Positions 25,931 through 33,870 of a DNA stretch of 46,570 bases are shown here, piece after piece. Under the pieces are notes generated by a model. The model was not told the DNA's origin. It was given only the letters and a program-made list of their open reading frames with translations, and made no database searches. Made by a program: the position numbers and the translations under genes. Every line of letters begins with the position of its first letter. The first letter of the stretch is position 1. The stretch covers positions 1 to 46,570 of the forward strand of contig DASYBC010000153.1 of assembly GCA_036500965.1 (NCBI GenBank). The letters are read 5' to 3'. The stretch comes from AP-15 sp036500965 (GTDB lineage Bacteria > Pseudomonadota > Alphaproteobacteria > ATCC43930 > CGMCC-115725).

Positions 25931-27103
25931 TACCAAAGGTCGCGCGGGTGCCGGCGGCGATGGCGGATCGGCCCATAAGCCCGGTCCCACCGGCACAGGC
26001 CCCCTCGATGACGGCCAGAAGCCGCACATCCGCAGCACCGCGGTGATCGAGCCGCGGCGCCAATCACCGGCGTCGAGCGGTCTCGTCGTTCCCGCTTTCG
26101 CGGCTTTTAATTCCTCGAGGTGCCTTGCCGCCAATGCCGCCTTCATGGTCGTCAGATTGGCGTCGTCGGAAAGAAATTCGGGGAGATCTTCATTGTCGGG
26201 TATTTGATTGAAGCGCCGCACATTGTGCTTGAGCTGAGCTGTGATGATCTGCTCGCTGGTGAACTTATTGACCACGCCTTTTCCCGAACCGGAGAAGACG
26301 AGAAAGATGAACCGGTCCTCGTTGTTCCGTTCCGGGGTGAGCTGCTCGAACAATCGCCGCGACACTTCACCGACCCTTCCGGAGCCGGCGTCGCCAAACA
26401 GAAACGCGGAAAATGCCCCGGTGCTGCGGCGGATGGCGAGGCCGAAATCGCCCTTCTCGACCCCGAGAGTATGCCACCAGCCCGCCCAGGCGGCATAGGG
26501 GATGCTGATCGCGTCGATGTATCTGCGCTGGTCCCACTCAGGCAAGTTGGGATCGGTGGGTGCGGCGGTTGTCGACACATAATAGCCTGGCGCCGGCGAC
26601 ATATGGTCGGGGCGGCCCGGCACGACGACCGGCTGGATCACCGGAAACAGCCCCTTTTCATGCGGAGCCAACGCAATCGTCGGGTCGTTCGATGGCGGAT
26701 CGTGGGCGGTCCGTTCGCGCCTGCGCGCCTCCAAGAATGGCCGCGCGTCGATGCTCACCCGTGCTTTTATCGCTTGATCCTGGTTCATCGGGAGCACGCC
26801 GACCCAGGCGAAGTCATGCCCGCCGGCCTTGAATACCTTGGGGGCGCTGGTCGCGTTGTGGAGACCGGTTTCCTTCATGCGCAGGCCGCGCTGCAACATC
26901 GTGTCGGGATTGTCCTTTGGGTTTACCGGATGTGGATTATCTAACCCATAGGCTTCCGGCGCGCCGTCGAGGTCCTCTTCCAGGCTGCATTGATAGGCGA
27001 ACGCCTTAAGGCCGGATTTGGCGTAGGCGATTTCGGTGATCGGCACCGATCCTTTATGGTCCGTCGCGGTGCGGACCACCCTGAAGGTCAGCTTGTCGGC
27101 CAT
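25925..27103 (-). CDS. GH75-chitosanase-like protein, probable T6SS cargo
   Basis: A 392-residue protein resembling glycoside hydrolase family 75 (endo-chitosanases, mostly fungal). Seen: AYQCSLEEDLDGAPEAYG, PAPGYYVSTTA, RYIDAISIPYA, GDFGLAIRRSTGAFSAFLFGDAGSGRVGEVS (acidic residues about 238 and 246, the likely catalytic area) and FIFLVFSGSG. There is an N-terminal extension, a 60-residue insert after the APNAYG-like block and a C-terminal tail of about 90 residues. No signal peptide, unlike secreted GH75 enzymes. It follows hcp by 92 bases on the same strand, so export through the T6SS by Hcp or VgrG is likely. A cell-wall glycan is a plausible target; both target and activity are inferred. 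No obvious immunity gene sits beside it. Confidence 0.7.
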   Translation of the reverse strand: MADKLTFRVVRTATDHKGSVPITEIAYAKSGLKAFAYQCSLEEDLDGAPEAYGLDNPHPVNPKDNPDTMLQRGLRMKETGLHNATSAPKVFKAGGHDFAWVGVLPMNQDQAIKARVSIDARPFLEARRRERTAHDPPSNDPTIALAPHEKGLFPVIQPVVVPGRPDHMSPAPGYYVSTTAAPTDPNLPEWDQRRYIDAISIPYAAWAGWWHTLGVEKGDFGLAIRRSTGAFSAFLFGDAGSGRVGEVSRRLFEQLTPERNNEDRFIFLVFSGSGKGVVNKFTSEQIITAQLKHNVRRFNQIPDNEDLPEFLSDDANLTTMKAALAARHLEELKAAKAGTTRPLDAGDWRRGSITAVLRMCGFWPSSRGPVPVGPGLWADPPSPPAPARPLVF

Positions 27104-27195
27104 CCTCTCACTCCCGGCAATCGGCCCGCTCCGGCGGCCTCCCGTGCAGGTCGCACGATCTCGGCCTCGGCTTTCTGCTCATCAGCCCCGAGCTG

Positions 27196-27672
27196 TCAGA
27201 CCGTCTTCATCTGGGTCAGGTCATAGCCCACAGTCTCCGGGCTGCCGCTGATGTCGGGGTTCAGGCCGCTGAACGTCTCGCTGATCTTGGTGAAGTTCAG
27301 CGACAGCGATTCCATTGGCATGTCGCCGCCGCTCGACAGCGAATAGCCGCTGATGCCGGTGTTCTCCAGTTCGTAGGTCAGGAAGGTCTCGACCTTTCCC
27401 TTGGTTGTCGTGGTAAACTTGATGGTCACTTTGTTGTCCAATTTGCCGGCGACCGAGTCGAGAAACAGCTTGGGCGACGCGATATCGGTCAGCTTGGTCA
27501 CACTGACTTCACTGAGACTGGGCTCGCTGTGCTCGCGCGAGGTCGAGCCGCGTGCCGCCGTGCCGATAGCGCGGCCAACACCCCATTGGAAGGAGTTCAG
27601 CTCGATCCAGTCCTTAAAGCCGTCGGTCGTGACCGGACCCTTGATGCTGCCGTACTTCATGTAGAGAGCCAT
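27196..27672 (-). CDS. hcp: T6SS inner-tube protein Hcp (TssD)
   Basis: Forms hexameric rings that stack into the tube ejected by the T6SS and can chaperone small effectors. The 158-residue protein has the Hcp1-family start (MALYMKYGSIKGPVTTDGFKDWIELNSFQWG) and conserved GRAIGTAARGSTSREHSEPSLSEVSVTK, LFLDSVAGK and YELENTGISGYSLSSGGDMPMESLSLNFTKI. A ribosome binding site (GGGAGA) precedes the ATG. It is downstream of clpV by 40 bases and upstream of the GH75-like gene on the same strand. Confidence 0.96.
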   Translation of the reverse strand: MALYMKYGSIKGPVTTDGFKDWIELNSFQWGVGRAIGTAARGSTSREHSEPSLSEVSVTKLTDIASPKLFLDSVAGKLDNKVTIKFTTTTKGKVETFLTYELENTGISGYSLSSGGDMPMESLSLNFTKISETFSGLNPDISGSPETVGYDLTQMKTV

Positions 27673-27712
27673 TGGATCTCCCTCGTTCCGAAGTGATCGG
27701 GTCGTATTTTAA

Positions 27713-30358
27713 CTATTTCACAGTATAGCAGAACAAGCCGGCTGGGTCCATCCCCACCTCGACGCGGCTGATCGGCCGGCCCTCGGCGAGCCGCGCCAGG
27801 ATTTCGGCGGACAGCTCCGGCAGCAAGGTACCGGACAGGATCTTCTCGACGTTGCGCGCGCCCGAAGCGGTCTCGGTGCAGCGCGCCGCGATCGCCTCGA
27901 CCAAGGCTGGGTCGTGCTCGAAGGCGGCGCGATAGCTGTTGAACACCCGGTCGCGGACGCGCGCGAGCTGCAATTCGACGATGCGGCGGATCACCGCGTC
28001 GGACAGGGGCAGATAGGGCACCAGCCTGACCCGCCCGAGAAACGCCGGCTTGAAAAACTTCAATAGCTCGGGCCGCAATGCCTCGCCGAGCCCGGTCGCA
28101 TCGGGCGCCGTCTCGGGGTCGGCGTAGAGCTTGTCGATCAGCTCGCTGCCGGCATTCGAGGTCATGATGATCACGGTGTTCTTGAAATCTATGTCGCGGC
28201 CTTCGCCGTCGCGCATCATTCCTTTGTCGAACACCTGATAGAATATGTCCTGCACCCCGGGATGGGCCTTTTCCATTTCGTCGAGCAGGATCACCGAGTA
28301 GGGCCGCCGGCGCACCGCCTCGGTCAAGACGCCGCCCTCGCCATAGCCGACATAGCCGGGCGGGCTGCCCATCAACAGGCTGACCTTATGTTCTTCTTTG
28401 AATTCGCTCATGTTGATGACGGTCAGATGCTGCTCGCCGCCATAGAGCAGCTCGGCCAAGGAGAGCGCGGTCTCGGTCTTGCCGGTGCCGGACTGGCCGA
28501 CCAGCAGAAACACCCCGATCGGCTTTCTCGGGTCGGTCAGCCCGGCGCGCGAGGTCACGATCGCCTGCGCCACCGCCTCGAGCGCCTGCGGCTGGCCGAT
28601 AATGCGTTTCTCGATCGCCTCTTTCAGGTGCAGCACGGTGCGGATCTCGTCCGACTGCATGCGGCCGGCCGGGATGCCGGTCCAGCTTTCGACGATCTCG
28701 GCCACCGCCTGGGCATCGACCACCGGGAAGATCAGCGGGCATTCGCCTTGGACTGCGCGCAATTGCGCCATCGTTTCGGCGAGCCGGGCGCGCGCCGCAT
28801 CCTTGTCGGCATCCCTGTCCACGCTGGCGGCCGGGTTTTCGATCGCCTGCCGGGCTGCCGCGATCGCGGTCGCGAGCCCCTTTTCCTCTCTCCAGCGCGC
28901 GCACAGCTCGTCGAGCTCTGCCGCGGCCCGTGCGCGCTCCTCGAAAAGCTCAGCCCGGCGCTGAGCATGATCGCCCCCAGTTGCGGTTTCCCGGTCGAGG
29001 ATCGCCAGCTCGGTGTCGGCGATCGCGATCTGCCGCTGCCGATCCTCGATCGCCGCGGGCACGGCCGACTGGCTCATCGCCACCCGGGCGCAGGCCGTGT
29101 CGATCAGCGACACCGCCTTGTCTGGCAGCTGGCGGCTGGGGATATACCGCGCCGACAGCCGCACCGCCGCGCCAACCGCCTCGTCGAGGATGCGCACCTT
29201 ATGGTGTTCTTCGAGCGTGGCGACGAGGCCGCGGACCATCGCGATCGCCGCCGCCTCGCCGGGCTCCTCGACCTTGACCACCTGAAAGCGGCGGGTCAGG
29301 GCCGCGTCCTTCTCGAAATACTTCTTGTATTCGGCCCAGGTCGTGGCCGCGATCGTGCGCAATTCGCTGCGCGCCAACGCCGGCTTTAAGAGGTTGGCGG
29401 CGTCGCCCTGACCGGCACCGGCCCCGGCGCCGACCAAAGTGTGCGCTTCGTCGATGAACAGGATGACCGGGCGGGGGCTCGCCTTGACCTCCTCGATCAC
29501 CCCCTTGAGCCGGTTTTCGAACTCGCCCCTGACCCCGGCGCCGGCCTGCAGGAGGCCGAGGTCGAGCGTGCGCACCGCGACCTCGCGCAGCGTGGGCGGG
29601 ACGTCGCCCTGCGCCACCCGATGCGCGAAGCCCTCGACGACCGCAGTCTTGCCCACCCCGGCCTCGCCGGTCAGGATCGGGTTGTTCTGGCGCCGCCGGG
29701 TCAGGATGTCGATGATCTGGCGGATCTCGCTGTCGCGCCCGAGGATCGGGTCGATCTTGCCGGCGCGCGCCAGCGCGGTCAGGTCGATCGTGAACTGGCC
29801 GAGCGCTCCCGCCCCAGCGGGCGAGCCGGGGCCGGCGGCGACAGGCGGCGCGCTTTCCGGCGCGGTTGCCACGCCGGGGGCTTCGCTGCTGTCCGCGGTC
29901 ACTGCGGCGAAGTCGCGCTTGAGCGCCTCGGCCGGGATCCGCATCAGCTGACCCGACGTCTCGCGCGCCCGCCGCGCCAGCGTCTCGTCGGCGAGCAGCG
30001 CCCAGAGGAGATGGCCTGAGCGCAGCCGCGAGAGATTGTGCTCGATCGACGCCATCAGCCACGCCTCTCTGGCGAGCTCGACGACTTCCGGCGACAGGCT
30101 CGGCGCCCGCGCATTGCCGGTCTTCATGCGGTCGAGCGCCCGGTTGAGGTCGGCCAGCAAGCGTCCCTGGTCCACCTCGTAATGGCGCAGGATCGACGCG
30201 ACATCGCCGTCGGCCGTGTCGGCGAGCTTTAAGAGCCAGTGCTCGATCTCGACATTGTAGTGGGTGCGCGACAGGGTAAGCCCCGCCGCCGCTTCGAGCG
30301 CCCGCCGGCAGGGCTCGTCGAGCCGCCCGATCAGCGCTTTCAGATCAACCGCAGCCAT
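27713..30358 (-). CDS. tssH: T6SS AAA+ ATPase ClpV (TssH)
   Basis: Disassembles contracted TssBC sheath so that subunits are reused. The 881-residue protein has an N-terminal double Clp repeat domain (LIGRLDEPCRRALEAAAGLTLSRTHYNVEIEHWLLKL), a first AAA module (Walker A GEAGVGKT at about 230, Walker B ILFIDEAHTLVGAGA), a coiled-coil middle domain (about 415-540), a second AAA module (GQSGTGKT at about 615, VILLDEMEKAH, sensor and Arg finger region) and the ClpB-like C-terminal domain. The ATG at 30358 (MAAVDLKALIGRLDEPC) fits ClpV N-termini; the frame is open to 30436 but that part looks like leader. Divergent from tssA. Confidence 0.95.
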   Translation of the reverse strand: MAAVDLKALIGRLDEPCRRALEAAAGLTLSRTHYNVEIEHWLLKLADTADGDVASILRHYEVDQGRLLADLNRALDRMKTGNARAPSLSPEVVELAREAWLMASIEHNLSRLRSGHLLWALLADETLARRARETSGQLMRIPAEALKRDFAAVTADSSEAPGVATAPESAPPVAAGPGSPAGAGALGQFTIDLTALARAGKIDPILGRDSEIRQIIDILTRRRQNNPILTGEAGVGKTAVVEGFAHRVAQGDVPPTLREVAVRTLDLGLLQAGAGVRGEFENRLKGVIEEVKASPRPVILFIDEAHTLVGAGAGAGQGDAANLLKPALARSELRTIAATTWAEYKKYFEKDAALTRRFQVVKVEEPGEAAAIAMVRGLVATLEEHHKVRILDEAVGAAVRLSARYIPSRQLPDKAVSLIDTACARVAMSQSAVPAAIEDRQRQIAIADTELAILDRETATGGDHAQRRAELFEERARAAAELDELCARWREEKGLATAIAAARQAIENPAASVDRDADKDAARARLAETMAQLRAVQGECPLIFPVVDAQAVAEIVESWTGIPAGRMQSDEIRTVLHLKEAIEKRIIGQPQALEAVAQAIVTSRAGLTDPRKPIGVFLLVGQSGTGKTETALSLAELLYGGEQHLTVINMSEFKEEHKVSLLMGSPPGYVGYGEGGVLTEAVRRRPYSVILLDEMEKAHPGVQDIFYQVFDKGMMRDGEGRDIDFKNTVIIMTSNAGSELIDKLYADPETAPDATGLGEALRPELLKFFKPAFLGRVRLVPYLPLSDAVIRRIVELQLARVRDRVFNSYRAAFEHDPALVEAIAARCTETASGARNVEKILSGTLLPELSAEILARLAEGRPISRVEVGMDPAGLFCYTVK

Positions 30359-30481
30359 GTTGCGGCTTCCTTGCTGCGCCTGGCGATGACCCACGCGACG
30401 CCATTTCCCCGCCTCCGGGTCAAGGGCCCGAACCATGTTGATGCCCTCTTGGTGTAAATTGCAATCGCGATTGGCGAATGG

Positions 30482-30499
30482 GTGTGAGATATTTCACAC
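30482..30499. promoter_or_regulatory. CRP/FNR-type palindrome between clpV and tssA
   Basis: GTGTGAGATATTTCACAC contains TGTGA-N6-TCACA, an exact match to the half-sites and spacing of the CRP consensus, in the 253-base gap between the divergent clpV (start 30358) and tssA (start 30612) units. It is 124 bases from clpV and 113 from tssA, so a single site could act on both. No other palindrome of this quality is seen in the gap, and I found no convincing sigma-54 site. No crp-like gene lies in the window. Confidence 0.55.
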
Positions 30500-30611
30500 T
30501 CGGAGCGATCATTCTCGGCCACAATCCCAGGACGTTCCCGCGGGTGATGCGAAAAGCCCGAGTAGCGCAAGAGGCCGGCTTTGCCTGGTTCCGGGGCAGC
30601 AGGAGCGGTGA

Positions 30612-31709
30612 ATGCAGGAATGGCCGGAAGGCTTTGATCTCCCGACGCTGCTCGCGCCGATCCCGGGCCCGGCGCCCGCTGGAACCGATTTGCGCCAGGA
30701 CGCGTCACCGGATTCTCTATACTTTCGGCTGCGCGATGCCCGTGGCGAAGCCCGCGCCGCCGAACGCGCCAGCGAATCTGGCGCGGAGGCCGGCTCGATC
30801 GCGGAGTGGCGAACGGTCCGCGAGCTGGCGATCGAGGCGCTGTCGCAGCAGACCAAGGATCTCGAAATCGCCGCCTGGCTCAGCGAGGCCTTGCTCAGAG
30901 GCGACGGGCTGTGCGGTCTGGCCGCCGGGTTTCGTGCGATGGCCGGGTTGGCCGAGAGCTTCTGGGACGATTTTTTCCCGCAGCCGGACGAGGACGGGGT
31001 TGCCGGCCGGCTCGCCGCGGTCGCGGGCCTCAACGGCATTGGCCGGGACGGCACCCTGATCCAGCCGCTGCGCCGCGTCGTGCTGTTTTCTCGCCCGGAC
31101 GGCGCGCCGTTCGAGTTCTGGCAGTACGAGCAGTCGCGCGAGACCGCCGGGATCGGCGATGCTGCGCGGCGCCAGCAGCGGCTCGACGCCGGCGTGGTGC
31201 CGTTCGAGACCGTCGAAAGCGAGGCGCGGGTTGGCGACCCGGCGCTGTTCGCGCGGCTGCGCGATCACGCCACCGCAGCCGGCGAGGCATGGCGGGCGCT
31301 GGCGCAGATTCTCGATGGCCGGGCCAGCGCCGATGCGCCGCCAACCAGCCAGGTGCGCGACCTCCTCGATCAGATCCGCCAAGTGGCGGACCGGTTCGCG
31401 CCGTCGGCCGAAACTGCGCCCGAAGCAGCCGCGGCTCTGGCGGCTCTGGCGGCTCCGTCGCTCGGCGGCGGCGTGGCCGTTTCGATGTCCGGGACAATGG
31501 CGACGCGCGAGGATGCGCTGCGCGTGCTTGGCGATATCGCCGAGTTCTTCCGGCGCACCGAGCCGCATTCGCCGCTCGCCTACACCTTGCAGGAGGCGGT
31601 GCGCCGCGGCCGCATGACCTGGCCCGAATTGCTCGCCGAGATTGTGCCGGATGCCGCCTCGCGCTCGGCCATCCTGTCGAGCCTAGGCATCCGTCCGCCT
31701 AGCGACTAG
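30612..31709 (+). CDS. tssA: T6SS cap/priming protein TssA (ImpA domain)
   Basis: Primes and coordinates polymerisation of tube and sheath on the baseplate. The 365-residue protein has an N-terminal ImpA_N domain (about 10-150: LLAPIPGPAPAGTDLRQD, RTVRELAIEALSQQTKDLEIAAWLSEALLR, GFRAMAGLAESFWDDFFPQPDEDG), a middle part, and a C-terminal segment (AFFRRTEPHSPLAYTLQEAVRRGRMTWPELLAEIVPD) typical of the short TssA class. It heads the sheath/baseplate unit; tssB follows after 91 bases. Confidence 0.93.
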   Translation: MQEWPEGFDLPTLLAPIPGPAPAGTDLRQDASPDSLYFRLRDARGEARAAERASESGAEAGSIAEWRTVRELAIEALSQQTKDLEIAAWLSEALLRGDGLCGLAAGFRAMAGLAESFWDDFFPQPDEDGVAGRLAAVAGLNGIGRDGTLIQPLRRVVLFSRPDGAPFEFWQYEQSRETAGIGDAARRQQRLDAGVVPFETVESEARVGDPALFARLRDHATAAGEAWRALAQILDGRASADAPPTSQVRDLLDQIRQVADRFAPSAETAPEAAAALAALAAPSLGGGVAVSMSGTMATREDALRVLGDIAEFFRRTEPHSPLAYTLQEAVRRGRMTWPELLAEIVPDAASRSAILSSLGIRPPSD

Positions 31710-31800
31710 CCCCGGGAGGGGTCCGGCTGCGCACGATCCGCTAGGGGATTCGCGACCGTCAGAGTAGAATGAGCTCAATTATGCGGCGGGGAGCCGGATC

Positions 31801-32340
31801 ATGGCCGAAAGCATTCACGAAAAATTAAAGCGGGTTCGCAAACCTCGGGTGCACATCACCTATGAGGTCGAGACCGAAGGTGCCGAGATACTGCGCGAGC
31901 TGCCGTTTGTGGTCGGCGTCATGGGCGATTTCTCCGGCGACCCGACACAGCCGCTGCGGCCATTGAGCGAGCGCAAGTTCATCCAGATCGACCGCGACAA
32001 TTTCGATGAGGTGATGGCGCGGATGACGCCGGGCCTCAATCTGCGCGTCGACAACAAGCTTGCCGACGATGGCAGCCAAATGGCGGTCGCGCTCAAGTTC
32101 GGCGCAATCGAGGATTTTGAGCCGGCCCGCGTCGCCGAGCAGGTTCCGGCGCTCAAGGCGCTGCTCGAGACCCGCAACAAATTGCGCGACCTGATGAGCA
32201 AAGTCGATCGATCCGAGCAGCTCGAGGGTTTGCTCGAACAGATCCTGACCAACGAGAACGAGCTGAAATCGCTTTCGGGCCAGCTCGGGCTCGATAAGCC
32301 AGCTCCCGACCGGCCGTCCCCCGACCAAAAGGAGAGTTGA
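31801..32340 (+). CDS. tssB: T6SS sheath small subunit TssB (VipA)
   Basis: Forms the contractile sheath with TssC. The 179-residue protein has the family start ESIHEKLKRVRKPRVHITYEVETEGAE and the conserved LPFVVGVMGDFSG block, KFIQIDRDNFDEVMARM and a C-terminal helix (QILTNENELKSLSGQLGLDKP). Three bases separate it from tssC. TssB also recruits TagJ through its N-terminal helix in some systems, and tagJ is in this operon. Confidence 0.97.
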   Translation: MAESIHEKLKRVRKPRVHITYEVETEGAEILRELPFVVGVMGDFSGDPTQPLRPLSERKFIQIDRDNFDEVMARMTPGLNLRVDNKLADDGSQMAVALKFGAIEDFEPARVAEQVPALKALLETRNKLRDLMSKVDRSEQLEGLLEQILTNENELKSLSGQLGLDKPAPDRPSPDQKES

Positions 32341-32343
32341 GCC

Positions 32344-33831
32344 ATGTCCGAAGCGAAGCTCGCTCCCGAAACCGCGGCCGCGACAACGGAGGCGCCGAGC
32401 CTGCTCGAGCAGGTGGTCGGCGCCACCCGGCAGACCGAGCCGGATCGCGCGCAAGAGCTGGTCAAGACTCTGGTCGAGCAGGCGCTGACCGGGACCGTCA
32501 CTTTCGACCGCAACCTGTCGCGCACGATCGACCGCGCCATTGCCGCGATCGACGGCAAGCTTTCCGAGCAGCTCAACGCGATCATGCACAATCCGCGCTT
32601 TCTGCAGCTCGAAGGCAGCTGGCGCGGGCTCAACTATCTGGTGATGAACAGCGAGACCGGCACCAGCCTCAAGCTGCGGGTGCTGAATGTCTCGAAACGC
32701 GAGCTCAACCGCGATCTGACCCGCGCGGTCGAATTCGACCAGAGCCAGCTGTTCAAGCAGGTCTACGAGAACGAGTTCGGCACCCCCGGCGGCGAGCCTT
32801 ATGGCGCGCTGATCGGCGATTATGAGTGGACCAACCATCCCGATGATGTCGAGACCCTGCGCCTGATGTCGAATGTCGCGGCCGGCGCCTTTGCCCCGTT
32901 CATCACCGGCGTCGGGGCCGGCATGTTCGGCTTCCGGGACTGGACCGAGCTGTCGCGGCCGCGCGATCTGGCGAAGATCTTCGAGACCCAGGAATACACG
33001 AAATGGCGCAGCCTGCGCGACAGCGAGGATGCGCGCTTTCTGAACCTCGTCATGCCGCGCGCCATCGCGCGGCTGCCTTATGGAGCCGCCACCAAGCCGA
33101 TCGACGAATTCGCCTATGAAGAGGCGCCATATGATGCGGCCGGGGCTGCCCGGCCGATGGCGCACAACGAATATTGCTGGATGAACGCGGCCTATGTGAT
33201 GGGCGCGCGGCTGACCGACGCGTTCGCGCAGACCGCGTTCTGCGTCGCGATCCGCGGCGCCGAGGGCGGCGGCAAGGTCGAGAACCTGCCATACCACGTG
33301 TTTACTTCGGATGACGGCGACCTCGACGCGCAATGTCCGAGCGAGATCGGGATCACCGACCGGCGCGAGTTCGAGCTGTCGAATTTGGGCTTTCTGCCGC
33401 TCTGCCATTACAAGAACACCGATTATGCGGTGTTCTTCGGTGCCCAGAGCGTGCAGAAGCCGAAGAAATACGACCGTCCGGAGGCGACTGCCAACGCCGC
33501 GATCTCGGCGCGCCTGCCCTATCTGATGGCGACCAGCCGGTTCGCGCACTACCTGAAGGTGATGGCGCGCGACAAGATCGGCAGCTTTATGGAAGCGACC
33601 GATGTCGAGCACTGGCTCAACCGCTGGATCCAGAACTACGTCAATTCCAACGAGAGCGGCGGCCAGGAGATGAAGGCCCGGTTCCCGCTGCGCGAGGCCC
33701 GTGTCGAGGTCAGGGAAATCCCGGGCCGGCCCGGCTCCTACAACGCCATCGCCTATCTGCGGCCGTGGCTGCAGATGGAGGAGCTGAGCACCAGCATGCG
33801 CCTGGTGGCGCGCATCCCGCAAAAGGTGTAA
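32344..33831 (+). CDS. tssC: T6SS sheath large subunit TssC (VipB)
   Basis: Main contractile sheath subunit, and the part that ClpV recognises after contraction. The 495-residue protein has the standard length and all family blocks: LEGSWRGLNYLVMNSETG, VEFDQSQLFKQVYENEFGTPGGEPYGALIGDYEW, VGAGMFGFRDWTELSRPRDL, NEYCWMNAAYVMGARLTDAF, ETVFG-like VFFGAQSVQKP, SRFAHYLKVMARDKIGSFM and YVNSNESGGQEMKARFPLREARVEV. Directly followed by a divergent second TssC-like gene. Confidence 0.97.
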   Translation: MSEAKLAPETAAATTEAPSLLEQVVGATRQTEPDRAQELVKTLVEQALTGTVTFDRNLSRTIDRAIAAIDGKLSEQLNAIMHNPRFLQLEGSWRGLNYLVMNSETGTSLKLRVLNVSKRELNRDLTRAVEFDQSQLFKQVYENEFGTPGGEPYGALIGDYEWTNHPDDVETLRLMSNVAAGAFAPFITGVGAGMFGFRDWTELSRPRDLAKIFETQEYTKWRSLRDSEDARFLNLVMPRAIARLPYGAATKPIDEFAYEEAPYDAAGAARPMAHNEYCWMNAAYVMGARLTDAFAQTAFCVAIRGAEGGGKVENLPYHVFTSDDGDLDAQCPSEIGITDRREFELSNLGFLPLCHYKNTDYAVFFGAQSVQKPKKYDRPEATANAAISARLPYLMATSRFAHYLKVMARDKIGSFMEATDVEHWLNRWIQNYVNSNESGGQEMKARFPLREARVEVREIPGRPGSYNAIAYLRPWLQMEELSTSMRLVARIPQKV

Positions 33832-33870
33832 CGGCGGCCTGGCCGTTCGTGTCCGGCAGGCGGGGGCGAA

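Noticed and set aside
30359..30611. Possible sigma-54 promoter for the T6SS units
   Set aside because: I looked for GG-N10-GC with a TGGCAC/TTGCA context on both strands and found nothing convincing.
31825..33822. 665-codon open frame on the minus strand
   Set aside because: Antisense to tssB and tssC; composition is low complexity and matches no family.
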